A stretch of 39,585 nucleotides of DNA from Larix sibirica (GCA_004151065.3 NWUY0304062905.1:1-39585); one strand, 5' to 3'; counted from the stretch's first letter, positions 21,088-33,900 are shown. Program-made: numbers and translations. Notes: generated by a model from the sequence alone, not told the origin.

Positions 21088-21710
21088 CCGGGGGCCAAGC
21101 AGTTAAAGCAGCATTCGTTCCAGCCTTCCCAGCAATACCATCAACATTCCCAGTATCAGTTGAAGGAGCAATCCCAGCATCCCCAGTGGCATACCCAGGA
21201 GCATCAGTCAAACCAGTATTATAAGCACAACCAGCAAAAGAGGATCAGCAGAACGACAAGCAGCCCCATTGGCATCCCCATTAGCAGCACCAGCATCAGT
21301 TGAAGCAGATTGATTTTCAGCATCACAATAGGCAGCCCCAGCATAATCAGTTGAACAAGATTCTCAGCACCAGTTTCATCATCCCCAGCTTCAGTTCCCG
21401 GAGCAGTTCCAATAGAATTTATATCATAAGTTGAAGGAGCTTCATTCCCTCCTCATTTCCAGGATCAGTTCTAGTTTCATTTTCAGCAGCCCAATAAAAC
21501 CAGTTGAAGCATTTCTAAGAGCAGTTCGATCATCAGTTGAAGGGGAAGCCCCCATAAGTACCAGTGAAAGGGGCATTTCCAGAAGCAGTTGGAGCGGCAT
21601 TACGACCAGCATTACCAGCAGCAGTATAACCGGGCGTTATTGCTCTCATTCCCAGATCAACTTGAGCAGCAATTCATTTTATCTTATTGTGAAGAAACTT
21701 AACCCTTTTA
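21088..21710 (+). pseudogene. Decayed Gln/His-rich coding repeat
   Basis: Reading plus-strand segments in three successive frames gives a continuous Gln/His-rich product. 21088-21240 is stop-free (QPSQQYHQHSQYQLKEQSQH). 21243-21362 has one TAG. 21362-21430 has one TAG. Several short shifted pieces follow, and the last ends with HYDQHYQQQYNRALLL and DQLEQQF (21597-21680). The motif CAG TTG AAG (Gln-Leu-Lys) or a near copy recurs at about 21103, 21157, 21297, 21348, 21428, 21501, 21534 and 21585. At least four frameshifts and several stops make it non-functional. The Q/H periodicity is coding-like and not a simple (CAG)n tract. The parent could be a Gln-rich plant protein or part of a mobile element; I cannot tell which. 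Confidence 0.6.
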
Positions 21711-23285
21711 GCTAGTTTATCTGATATGCCCTTGCAGCACCCAGGCCTACACTTAATGCCCAATCTATATTTATTTAGCGCACGGACCTTATATATTTGA
21801 TGTTGCATATAGATAGACGTTTCACTTTCTGGATTGCCATATAGATATGAAAATATTTGATGTTACTATATATATTCTATTTTTACCAACATCTCTACAT
21901 GTGCATATCTACGCGTTAATATATAATATAACCATGAAGAAGTCATTGCCATGATGGCCATGAACAACCGGATCTACTACAAACTATTGTTGTTGCATAT
22001 ACGATCTCGCCATGCTGGCATAGATATACAACATTGGATAGATAATTTTTGTCATGAACGAAGAGAATCAATCTATAGTGGAGGTAGGAACAACCAAAAA
22101 AGGTGGTTCCGTTAAGTAATGTAACTAGGGCTTATACTAGGACTCCTATCAGGGATCTATACAACCATGAGCTAAAGCGGTTAATTGGTTATATGGGGGC
22201 AGGTCTCAACTCGCATATATATAATATATGTTGCTCTCCATATATACTTCCACTATTACTGCCAGAGCTAGGCTCAGAGACTCCGCTTATTACTCTACTT
22301 AATATGGTGTCTACTAGTGATAATATATGTATATAACCATATCTAACTAGTCTAAGCTGCTTGTGCATTTCTTCTATCCAACCAAGGTAGTAAAATTCTG
22401 TTGTTCCGTACCGTAAGTGAAAGGGTAATAACTAAAGGGGACAAATACTCCTGATCTATCTTATAGGGCTACGAGTGAGACGTAGCAACCTTATGAAAAA
22501 AAGTGTTTTTATGCGAAGTAGCTCCCGAACGTGTAATCAAAAGCTCATGCACTATTGTGTAAAAAAAAAACAAAAAAAGATTGCTCATTGTGTAACCAAC
22601 CCAACCTAATTGTCCGTCCGTCCATATAAAGGGAAGTCGTAAGGTGGGTGCCCAATGGGGTAACACATACAAGGTAGAGATGTTTCATCCCATTCCATGG
22701 ATACAGGGAGGGGCACATACTACATCGACCGATAGGGGCGTCCCACAGACAACAGAATCCGCCGATAGGGGCGCACGGACGGACGAATGCTAGGAACACA
22801 AGCAGGGTGTTGACAACACTGCGAGGATGTTAGTGAGGTAGGTAGGTGCATCGATTAGGATTTTTTGATGGCCAACATCTTACGAAATAGGCGTTCCAAC
22901 TGACCCTTCTACCAGGAAAAGGCGTACCCTTCATTTCCAATATCACGCCCAGGCTCAACAGACCAAAGTTATTAAATATCACGTTCCCAATTCAACTCAA
23001 TACGGATCACGGGTCTATATTACAACTGTTCTTTATTAAACCAGTTAACAATTTTACTTTGTTCTGCAGCGAGTTCCCTATTACAATAAATAGTTTGGAA
23101 ACCCAGATAGATAATAGGTCAAGGGTAGAGAGAAAGGGTATAGGGGCAATTATTAGGAAGAGTTATAGTTCTATGGTTTCATCGAGATCGAGGGTAAAGG
23201 GCGCCTCTTAAGATTATACCTCGTATTGGGACGTGATAAAAATGAAAGATGAAAGAAAGCCAAGGGTGCATTGTAAGTAATGCAT
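21711..23285. other. Spacer with small direct repeats
   Basis: No gene is recognised. CCGATAGGGGCG occurs twice (22730-22741 and 22763-22774), near GTCCGTCCGTCC (22612) and CGGACGGACG. A run of A with one C lies at 22560-22577. The 17-mer ctcgtattgggacgtga (23220-23236) recurs at 28606-28622, with a third partial copy at 28629. Confidence 0.45.
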
Positions 23286-25560
23286 AATCAATCAATTCTA
23301 GAACATTTCCTGGAAGCCCAGTAGATTAGCGCCCAGCGGAGTCTCCAAGTTGTACCAAGCGGAGTTGAGTCTAGTGTCCAAGTATAGAGTATAAAAGCCA
23401 AGTACCCAAGCTGAGCATCCCCTAAGCCCAGCCTATAAGCCAAGCAGCCCTGCCGAGTATCCCAGTCGAGTAGCCCTGCCTCTTGGCATCTACTAGTGTA
23501 AAAGAATCCTGGCATCGAGTAGCGGGATCGACTGCATCAAGTGAATCAAAACCTGTTATGGAGTGCTTAACACCTGGCTGAACTGCATTGACCAGCTATC
23601 GGGAATGCCCTGAAGGCTTCGATCTTTGTCCGTCCATCCACGGTATTTTAGCGCCTGTACTTAAGCTCATTATTATAAATTATATTGGTAAGTATCTAAT
23701 CCAGTATAACCCAGTATAACATATATAACGCACCTTTGCTATGTCTAAGCTAATTGGCTCTGTGCTAACCAAGGAATAACGGTATTACCATCACCACGTA
23801 ACAACGACCACGTATTTATGTTCAAGGTCTATGTCCATTCCTATTCAAGTTCAACTCCCGGCGGAATGCCTCACTAACTCTCTTTGCCTAACTCACCTCA
23901 CCTGAATGTGCCAACGCCTCTCGGTAGTGGAACCTCAGCAAGCTCTTTCATTGGCGAAATCACATATGTTCTCGGCCAGCGGCGGGAGCTGAACCGCATC
24001 CAGTGTTTATTTATCGTCTCTGCGGCAGCTTATATATTATGTTTTTATCTTCCGGCGGAGCCGGGTTGTCTATCTCGAGCGGTATCGCTCCAACCTAATG
24101 GGGTAGGTAAGTGATCTATCAAAACAACTTCAAGGTTCGATGCTAAAGTCCAGCTAAATCGTTGTAATTGCCAAGGGAACAATTCACTAGCGTTACCAGG
24201 GTCAAGGGTTAAAGATATTTTGATCAAGGGAGGTATAGCGATAAGGGGTTCAATCTATTAAAGCGAGTTAAAGATTCGAAGCTAAAGTGAAGTTCGGGGA
24301 AATTGCAAGGGGAAGGGTTCAGCGGTAGTGTTTAACCGTGTCAAGGCGTTCTAACTAATTATTTATTACTAAACCGGCGTAAGCGTTCCTAAATAAAGGT
24401 GGAATATGATCCACCAACAAACGGTGCTGCTGAATACACTATAAACGTATCCACCACTGGAAATAGCTCCTGCTTAAGGGTGTATAGATGTGTTAACTAG
24501 TGTTATATGATATATAAATTGACTCATCATTCATTAAATGAATTCCTATCAAGATAATAATCCACCTCCTTTCAAAATGCTGACCTATAACTACTTGCAC
24601 AATGTTTACATGCTCCGGGCGCAAAATAAGACATTGTAAATATATGTACCCTTATGAGAATAAATCTCTGCTCAAATAATAAAATGCTCTACTCTATTGG
24701 TTGGTCCCTCCTATGAATAAAAATTAATTGACATCTGGCATTGAATGCATTGACTCTGGGCTCTTATACTAGTGTCAATCCTGGATCGAGTGATTGATGA
24801 GTAGCTGGATCGGCTGGATCGAAACCTGTATGGGCTAAGGCAGGCATGGAAGAATGGGCATCCACACGAGGGAAGGAAAGTCAGAAGGGAAGGCTAGCCT
24901 ATCGTGATACTATTGGAAAGCCTATAACGCGAGCCGTGCGTGTACTTGAGCTATTGTCTTTTCAACGGTAAGAATAATAAGCATATGGGTAGCAGCTATG
25001 AGGGGGAATATTTGGACTAGTGGGCACGAAGTAAAGGTAACGTAGTATAGGTACGAATAACTTGGTACAAACACCTCCAGGGCACTTACTTACAACTGGT
25101 AACTGAGTATTGGTTGTAGAGGACTAACCATGTAGCACGTAGTTTATTCATGCACGAAGTATAGGTTCTCTGAATAGAGCATGAGTAGAGCTTCCCGTGG
25201 AGTAGACACACTGACTGAAAAGAAAGAGTTCTATCACTACCGTAGCTTCTAGGCACTGACTGTCTCCAGCCCAGGCCATTAGCCCAGTTCGATTATCCAA
25301 GTTGAGTAGCCGAGTCTGAGTAACCAGGCCAAGCAGCTGAGTATGCAAGCCCGGTATTCCATCACACCCCCGATCCCAGAGTATAGAGTAGCCCTATAAG
25401 AGTGGCCAAGTGAAGAGTAGCCAAGCCGAGTATCTCATCCCAGCAATATTAGCTTGGCTCGATGGGGATTGAAATATATTCAAGTATAAATAAAAGCTAA
25501 GCATCAAGTGCCTCAACACTTGGATAAAAACCTACCTGGCATTGATACTTGATTGACTGG
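23286..25560. repeat. Region of eroded, interleaved repeats
   Basis: Two stretches (23320-23480 and 25260-25450) are built of words such as GCCAAG, CCGAGTATC, GAGTAGCC and AGCCCAG in changing order. Three others share GGATCGA..GAATCAAAACCTG-like text (23505-23565, 24780-24835, 25500-25575). A pair of about 80 bp, AAGGTTCGATGCTAAAGT...GTCAAGG (24131-24210) and AAGATTCGAAGCTAAAGT...GTCAAGG (24272-24347), is an obvious diverged direct repeat 141 bp apart. No coding sequence is supported here. Confidence 0.5.
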
Positions 25561-26084
25561 ATTGAGTACCGGCATAAACACACCTTACATCTATTGGATC
25601 GACTTTTGGCTATCGTCCAAGAGATTCATGCACTGCGTATAGCATCCAAAGACTAGAGCATCATTCATGCACTTAATTAGCCGCAGTGAGAATAGTTGTA
25701 GCACTAACTGTGCCAAGAGTTAATGCACTGACAAGAGCTTCTAGGTAACGAATCCCATCCCAACCGATTTCATCCCAACCGAGCCGTTACATACGTTAAT
25801 CCACATGAGGTAGCTAGTAACTATATGTTAGGCTTAACGAAATCACCTGAGAATAGCATCCCTCAAAACTTAGTAGAGCACACAGAACATGGCTGCCTTT
25901 GTGAGTGTTAGTTAGTATGGATGGCCAATTGTTACTTGCTTTGTTGCTTTAAGGCAGGGTGGAATATGAATGATCCACCGGGCTTGCTTGCCGGCTAGAC
26001 CGCGTGTGGATAGACAATACAACCCAAAGATAGGACCCCAGAGGTCGGTATAAAGATAAGGAAAGTAGGCCTTTTAAGGCCCGC
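25561..26084. other. Spacer, nothing recognised
   Basis: Only a small tandem CATCCCAACCGA pair (25755-25784) stands out. No gene is supported. Confidence 0.4.
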
Positions 26085-26178
26085 CCAAAATAACGTATAG
26101 AAAGGCCAATATGAAAAGTTTAGTATCAAAGAGGCAAAGATTTCATCTGAAAAAGGTACAAGGTTGGGGGCAGGCACC
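26085..26178. repeat. Diverged dispersed repeat, copy 2 (first copy at 16386-16535)
   Basis: It shares ordered words with 16386-16535 on the same strand but is shorter, with several deletions. The minus-strand open frame across it (26177-25995) has no known motif, although its peptide loosely resembles that of the first copy, as expected from the DNA similarity. Confidence 0.5.
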
Positions 26179-29100
26179 TAGGAGGCTATGGTAATTATGA
26201 GCAGATTAGGAGGTGCGTTTAGCTCTTGCCCAAGGTTAGGAGGGCAAGGGGCGAAGCGCTTCCCTGAGTAAATAGTGGAAATAGTTCCGTTAATCATCTA
26301 TTATTCCTCAATTTATCTATGATTTTCTTGATTCGCATATTAGAATATATTATCCACGCTTTAAAGACATTAGGGTAGGCTCCATTTGTATCCGCACCTT
26401 ACACATTCAGAATTAAGAGAGGCGGGTAGTGACAGTATGGGAAGGGAAGTTGTTTATCTTGATAGTTCTTTATTGATTGACAACCACATCTTTTATAGAG
26501 GTGTCCCACGGACGGTACAGACAGTACGGTACGGGGCCGAGTAAGTGAAGCACTGTTGCCATAATAGGGTCTCCAATAGCTGGTAGTCAATCCAAGTTGA
26601 TCCAGTCATTGATGAGAGCCCCATTCCCAGCCGGTCGATAGACAGTGGTCGCCGATAGACAGTCTCATTATGAGGTGCCATTGCAAGCCAGTAAGCCAAT
26701 AGTTAATAATTCCCAGCTTATAGCCAACCCAACCGGTCATTTCTAGCAGGGTGCCCATTCCCGCTAGTTGATGCTTTCAATCACTCGATGACAGGAGTAG
26801 TTGATGCAGTTGATGCTGATACTTGATACCAATATAAGATCCATCGGATATTTCGGTACTCAATGCTGGTATACTCAATAGACGGTACTTAATTAACGAA
26901 GTACATGTTTGGTGATTCCTTCCTGGCAGGTGCAGAGGGAGGTCCAAGCCATTTAGATAGAAACCCTTCTATTTATTTATAGACTGTAAACTATCTTTTA
27001 AACCTGATTGAATACTTCCCTTATATGAGAAAACTTAATATTAAGATTACCTCAGGCACCTAGCTAGGGGTTGGTCCGTGAATTTAATAAGAAAAGGTAC
27101 AATGTAAGTAATGCATGTGATCCACAATCAAAATGAGGTAGAACGTATGGGCTTTGCTTTCCAGAAAATGGGGCAATCAATCTCCTCTGTTCTATCCTAT
27201 TGTTGAGCAGTGTTATGTGGGCATTCTATCTCTTGGATAACCAGTATTCTCAAGCATTGATACCAAGCGTAGTCTTTGCCTTCTGGAACTAATCCTAATC
27301 AGTTATTCCACACATTACGCTCTAAGTTCATCCAACATTACACCTTCTGGAACCAAGCTTTATTTCACAATAGGGATCCCCTTTATCTGAACTGAAAGTA
27401 CTATTTGAGTTGGTCTTCAAATTCGTTTCCTCATCTTTTACCTCCCTAATATGTTCAATTGTAGCACCACCTATGGGTAGTACCCGTTTGTAGACCTGTT
27501 CATTTTATACCCTCTCGTTGCCTGTTTAAGATCATCAACCAACAGACGACAATTAGGTTCATTCACACCAGGAAGGGAGTGCCAGTAAGCAAGGTAGGTA
27601 AAGAAAGCCATTCCCCAAACTCACTCCTTCGCTTTGAATAAAAGGACCATACCGGGAGGGCAATGAAAATATGGACACAACCCATACTTCTTTGCTAGAG
27701 CTGTAGAGCGGAAGGGGAACTAAGTTTGCTTTAGAGCTTCTTCGCTTACGCTATTTCACTCTAGTCATAGGGCTTTACTGTAGACTTTGGCTTTCTCTAT
27801 CTAGAGCGATTATACGGAATCTGGGCAAGATCTGGCTAGATAGAATTAACCATACCTGTGTCTTTCGAAGATCCAGAGGTGCATAGTAAGTTTGGTAGAT
27901 GATGGAGTTGTTCCCTGTAGGGTAGGGCTGGGTATAGGTGGTGGGGATTTTGAAGGCAGTGAATCCACTTCAGGGTTCGATGGAGAACGTCTCCATGGCA
28001 ATATAATAATTAAGAGGTTTTATTGGTAGTAGGTTCCGCTATTAGGTCTGCTGGTTAGGTTTCCCAACTGGGTCTTATCCCAAGGGAGAGGAGGAGACAA
28101 AAAGAAAGAAGTGTTTATTCTCTTTTTAAAAGAATGGATTATAAGCTTCAGCTTCACTCTATACGTTTAGACTAATAGATCTAGTGGAACTACAGAAAGA
28201 GGTTGAAAGGCAGTATGGTTCTCTTATAGCAATGACCTAAATATAATTTATAAAGGACGTATCAATCAATATTGTATATTAAGGATACAATGATAAGCTT
28301 GCGGATGAAGAATTTTGAATGGGTATGCAAGGCTCTCCCTGTGGAGTAAACCCCCATTGATTAGTCCTTTTGTATTTCCCAGTGAAGAAGTGTTTATCCA
28401 AATTCGTCCGTTGGACCGCCCATTTATAATGATGTTCTCCTTCAAGTGAATCAATCAAGTCCAATCAATTTATCAATGCCTATATCGAGAGAAGGGGCTG
28501 TTGTTGTAGTAGTTGGTAGTTAGAAGTAGTGCTTTATCTGTGGATGCCTCCTCTTATTGGTACGTGATGAAATCAAGTAATAAAGAAAATTTTTCCTCTG
28601 TATGGCTCGTATTGGGACGTGAGATGGGTATTGGGGACGTGAGATAAGATCAAGTAAAATGTATGTAGGCCCATCTGTCTTTGCCGCCCACTCCAAAAGA
28701 TCTATGTTCTTGGGTTAATAAGGCGTAATGTGTGTGTATGCGCTAGCGCAGGGGGATTGACTCCAGAAGGGCAAGAACTACAAAGCTTATTGATCGGATC
28801 AATCTGGCAAATTTTGTTTATCAGATAGAACCGTTCTATAAGGGAAGGGTATGCTTATATTTTATTAAATCCAGTTTAATGTTACGATAACAGAATATAC
28901 TCGGACACTCCAAAATAGCAATTTTGATTAATAAAATCTCTCTTGCCCTCGTACCTCGGACGAATGGCTCCACCCCCCCTAACTGAGTAGGTATTTTATA
29001 TCTGTTGGAAGCGAGCATGGTACCTTTATTTTCCGATCCAAAGGGATTGCGGGGCATATAATCGAGCTGTAGCACTCCTGTTGACTCAAAATGTGGTAAA

Positions 29101-30126
29101 GCGTTAACAATAATTACTGAACAAGTAGGCAAGTGGTAAAACAGCGAGCAGCCCCCACCCAATAAATAACTTAGTACGTCCACCTTTGATTACTAAATGT
29201 TTCAACTTAATAGCCACCTTTAAACTAGTGAATTAATCACCCAGATAGGTCCAATAGGTCTCCTTAAAACATAGGCTACCTTATAACTACTCTGGAATTT
29301 ACCAGTTATCTGGGGTGGAAAACTAAGGAATGGGCGGGGTAGCCACGCTACCTTTCATTAGTAAATTTACCACCAGTTCCCTCTAAGTTCTATGAACCTG
29401 CCCTCTATCTTTATTCTTCCTATGCTGCTGGCTTTCCTTCCCTATGCCATTGCTCGTGGGCCTTCCTTCCTTTGCTTGCTTATTTGTCCCATCCTTCGTT
29501 CGTGTTGTCCTTTATTTATTCTGTCTGGCCCGTCTATCATGCGTATCCTTCCTTACCAACAGTGCCGCTGCCGCTCCAGTAGAAACACAAGTACCATTAA
29601 ATAGAATATGTATTTTCGTTTCTAATATGCTGCAACAGCTTTCAGTGTGCACTGTGTCACGATGGGTGGATGGGGGGTTTATAGCTTTTCACGCCTATAG
29701 ACAAGCATTGGTCAATCTCTCTTGGCTCAACAAAGGTATTGCTAACATAGCCGCTATGTTCCCATGCACAAGCCACTCACTGAAGACAAACCATTAAACC
29801 ACTGCATGAAGCCAATCACTATATCCTACCGTGTATGTATTCTGCCAGCCGGGATTATACCAGCTTGTTTATGGTCCCAGCGAGCAGTAATCTAATCCAG
29901 TACCGAAGTACCAAGTAACTCAAGCAGTACAAATCAAATTATTTTCTTATATACGTAATTATCCAAGTGATCACAGTTTTTGTTTTTAGAGCCTACCCTT
30001 GTTGTTCATATAGCTGGTAGTTCATATAGACACAACTCCCCTGGTTCAGATCGACTGGTCTATTTATCTCCTTCATATATAACCCCTGTTTCATATTGAT
30101 GACTTGTTGTTAAAACATTTACGACT
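26179..30126. other. Long spacer, no recognisable gene
   Basis: No gene, tRNA or rRNA was found. Small features: GATAGACAGT repeats at 26634-26668; second and third copies of the word around ATTGGGACGTGAGAT at 28606-28645; and three copies of a motif like CCACCTTT..A.TAGT.AAT at 29179, 29213 and 29349, related to 2727-2768. Open frames at 28836-29183 (minus) and 29444-29797 (plus, 117 codons with a hydrophobic start) have no motif I know and chance-like length. Confidence 0.4.
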
Positions 30127-30190
30127 CCCGTCAGACCGTTAGTTTTTTAGTGAGGCATTCCGGGTGATGAGTCCGTGGGAAAGAAATTGG
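30127..30190 (+). ncRNA. Hammerhead-ribozyme-like core, probably degenerate
   Basis: TGATGAGTCCGTG (30165-30177) followed by GGAAAGAAA matches 19 of 24 positions of the standard plant hammerhead core and stem II (CUGAUGA, GUCC-loop-GGAC, GAAA). A GTC triplet that could be the cleavage site lies upstream (30130-30132), in the order expected of a type III hammerhead. Against function: the first core base before UGAUGA is G and not C, stem II has lost its closing G-C pair, and I cannot build a good stem I or stem III. If real, it is a dead relic, perhaps of a plant retrozyme or another hammerhead-bearing retroelement. Confidence 0.2.
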
Positions 30191-30659
30191 TACACTTGCT
30201 TGATTCCATGGGATATCCATCACTTCGAACCTTCCCCTTGAGGCTCTAACGCTTATACCCATGAAACAGGAAAGACGCTTCGAACCTTGAGGACCTTAAG
30301 AACAGAATAGTTCCCCTAGCTATTACAACGCTTCAACTGGACGGAAGCATTGAACCTTTAGCTTAGTTGGATAGATACTTGCCCCATCAGGTTGGAAATA
30401 GTAGCTATCGCTTGCCCCTATCCCTTTTGTCGAGCGGCTTAAAGCTCCTCTCCCGGTGGTTCTTGCGGCTCGTATCCTCGCTCCTGTTACCGCTACAGAA
30501 TAGGTGTTCCCCTGCCTGGAAATTAGCCAGAGTAAACAGGACATACGCTTTTACCCTTCCCCTTTAGCAAAGAAAGAGAAAGTGAAATAAGCCGGTACAC
30601 TTCCGGTTGTTTGTCCCCATTAACTAGTTACTTACCCTCTGGCAATTACCTTTCTAGCT
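30191..30659. other. Spacer with CTTCGAACCTT repeats
   Basis: Short repeats CTTCGAACCTT (near 30224 and 30273) and CATTGAACCTT (30348) are seen. Overlapping open frames at 30323-30567 have no motif. Confidence 0.4.
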
Positions 30660-30990
30660 CTGACTAGAGCTTGTAGCACTGACTGGAATGACCTTATGAT
30701 GGCAGCTGCTAAGATACTGTGGGAATGACTAGCTGCTATGGCTATGACTGGCTACAACTGGCTATCAGCTATGACCGCCTTGAGGCAATGATCTTAAGGC
30801 AAGGACTCCCGAATATGATCGTATATAAGCTATGACCTCGCTCTGACTGGCTATGACTAATTGATTATGACTGTAAGTATGGCTATGTCTCGCGTTTATT
30901 GGGATATGGCTTATATGACTGGCTGTATGGCTGAAGGTGCTTACTGTGTATGTATGGCCAGTCTGTTTGGCTATGTGCTGCTATGTGTCT
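30660..30990. repeat. Degenerate GACTGGCTATGACTGGCTA repeat
   Basis: The 10-11-bp theme CTATGACTGG / GGCTATGACT recurs more than a dozen times with mutations and gaps (dense at 30726-30780 and 30838-30985). Related text appears at 31430-31490 and 31680-31745. A plus-strand open frame at 30861-31097 overlaps part of it and is explained by the repeat. Confidence 0.6.
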
Positions 30991-33900
30991 GGCGCATTAT
31001 CCACCATCCTCGACAGGTGCAACGCAAGTTCTATCTGTTGGCCCCTTCCGCCCGTTGCCCCACCCCTAGCAGAAGACAGGCTATATTGATAAAATAAATC
31101 ACTAACTAACTAACTCATTGGTGCATTTACTTTCTCGCTTGGCAACGTGTTCCCTGCCTGTGTTGTCCTCGGTGGGTTTGGCTATTCTGTCAAAAGTTTA
31201 CAGGCTAATTAATTCTGTTGGACTTGGTTATGAAGGCAGAAGGTAAAAGACTAAAGGTTCACGGTGAAAGAAAGGGTTCTTCTTCTGTTGAGAGATTATT
31301 GGAGGCTCCATCCCAGTGAAAGGTCTCCGGTGAGAGGCTGGAGGGGAATGGCTTCCGGTTAGAAGTGAAAGTATAAAGGCTTCTGTTGTCAAAGGTTCAA
31401 GGGTGACAGGCTGTATACTTATGGCTCCTGGTGACTGGCTACGACTGACAGTATTGCAATGACCAGTTATGATTGGAAATGACCGCTGTTTAGGATGATC
31501 ATACGCAACAAATAAAGGAAAGAAGGGTCCTCAGGGAGGGGATAGAGCCATTAAGGCAGGTAAGGTAGTGCAAAATAAGAAACCATATCGCAGTTAATAA
31601 CTAAGAAACATAATTGTTCCCAAAGCAGACCTTTCCCTCTCGGAGGAGTTTGCTTCCAAAGGCTTTCGATTGTGCTGCTGGAAATGACTGACCGTTTAAA
31701 ATGATGCTGCTGCAAATTATGCCAGTTAGAATGATGCTGATGCAAATCCCGTGCCCGTTTACAATTGCTGATTGGACTGCTTGGGGGAATGCTATGGAAA
31801 CTTCCGGTTTCTGAGTGCCAGTGTTCAAATGTTGTCCCGGGAATAAGCCTGGGAATGCTTTTAATTCTCGCGTTTTAACATATAAAATAATAGATTGAAA
31901 AACAGTTGTCCAGTCAGGTCAGGTTAGGCCGATAGACCACAAGTAATATACATTACAGGTAGGCACTTCAGGACATCGATTGCTTTGGCTCCATTAGGGT
32001 TTTTATCGCTTTCCCATTAAGGAGGAGGTAGTATTATAGTTGCCCTATCGCTTAGATCCAACGAAAATAACCCCCCCTTAGTTTTTATTGACCCCTTTTT
32101 ATCAATAGCGCTTGCCCCTTGAGCCTGGGCAGACTGGACACTAGGATAGGATTCAATAAAGCATTTTCAAATAATTACGACACCTACATATTAAACTACA
32201 CCTCAGAATAGGATTTATTCATTCAAAAACATACCTCATTTGATAGCACATTAACTCAAGTCGGGAATACTTAAATACTTCGCTAATTATTAGTAGCTCT
32301 CCTACTATTAGGATTATTAATCGTAGTAGCCTTAGTGGTACTAGTTGTTTTTCGCGCCGCCGCAGCATGAATCACTCTTCCCACCTCTCCTGTCTCCTCC
32401 CTGTAGAGCGTCTGCTGCAGTCAAGAAAGTATAATCCTTCTAAAATAATAATATTATTATTAGGATTTCAAGTTAACCTACCTCGAAAACTCTTCTTTTG
32501 TTTTTTATGGGCGACCACCTCCTCTTTATGGCGACCTCTTTCCTGCCCAATGATACTGTGGCTCTAACCAGCACTGGCTGCTATTGTCGACCACTAGCTC
32601 GGTACCTACCTCCTATATCCTGCCCGGGGCTAACCACTTGGATCGAGTACCACCGTCCATTGATTCTCTCCATCTCTTGAATAACAAAGTCATAAAGTCC
32701 CGGAAAAAATACTACCAGGATCTATTGAATCACCACCTGGCAAAATCCTAGGAACAATCAGAAAGGGTATAGTTCAGTAAAGAGCAAATAAATTGAAATG
32801 TGTTTTATGATAAATAAAAATGTGAATCTAGTTAATATTAAATAGTAGTTTTATTGTGTATTCGTGTTCCGCTTCCTTCTCTACCGCAAGCCCGCAATCA
32901 ATCTAGCCAGCAAAATTCCTTTTGTTGTCCCGCGCAAGCTGCTCGAACCCAGGGCAATTTCATTATTCATTATCTGCAGGGATGTAAAGATATAAAAAGC
33001 AATATACCTACCCTTCTTGGCTTTGGCATATCAATGGAAGGTATGCTTTGAGGAGGCCGAACGAATCCATGCCTCTAGGCAGCGTTGTGAAGCCTTTTGG
33101 GGTAGAACTTAACGTTCCTCATTTAGATTAAGCGGGGCGGGCAGTGTAGGTAAGAGCGGACTCTTATGATAGGTTTTTCCGAAGGCTATTCAATAAAGGG
33201 CGAAGTAAAGGTTTCAAAGTTAGAGTCGTTCTAAAGTTTCCAAGGATAAATTAGATGCGTTCCCCAAGGCTGAATGTAAGTGTCTCCAAGGGTGTTTCTT
33301 CCGGGAATGAGGTTCCTAAGTCTATTTTCCAAGGCTTGCACATTATGAATATATGTAAAAACACAAAAATAGAAATAGGACGCCGTAAGTGGCAACCAAA
33401 GCAATCTACTGTAAGTGTCCGGGCCAACATATCATGTGTATTCTGCTTCAGGTGTCCTGCCTAACTCACTCAAGAATGTGAGCTCTGTAAACAGGCAAGT
33501 AGTAAAAGCAGGCTGTGTCTGTTCCTCAATGCGGAGATCCAGTTGATCATATATAAAATCATAAAGATTATGGTTTCTAGTCAAAATAAACCAGTTGGAG
33601 TGCTTTAAAAATGATGCCCTCGACCGCAAGAAGTAACAAAATGGGTGAACAATAATGTTGAATAAGGCGGTTTTGTAATAACAGTTATACCTGAACTTAC
33701 ACTTATTTACTGCCCCCCACGTTGGTGCTAAAGTAACCGTGGATCCACTCAAATAAGTCCCTCCCTTTAGGTGTGGTAACTTGGTTGCAATAATGATATT
33801 ATTATAAAGTAAAAGCAATTAGCAATAATAAAAGCGCTGAACAAGCAGAAATTTATTCTATTTATATATTATAGTCTGGGAAAAGGTATATGCGTGCAGA

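Noticed and set aside
24931-24946. GAGCCGTGCGTGTAC, like the start of a group II intron domain V
   Set aside because: The complementary half of domain V and a domain VI are absent.
30660-30990. CRISPR-like or regularly spaced repeat
   Set aside because: Unit spacing is irregular and the units themselves vary; it is an eroded tandem repeat.
32285-32369. Hydrophobic run resembling a membrane segment
   Set aside because: Stops lie directly on both sides (TAA before, TGA after), and the low-complexity base composition explains the residues.
33432-33818. 128-codon minus-strand frame
   Set aside because: TTG start, no recognised motif, and a length expected about once or twice by chance in this window.
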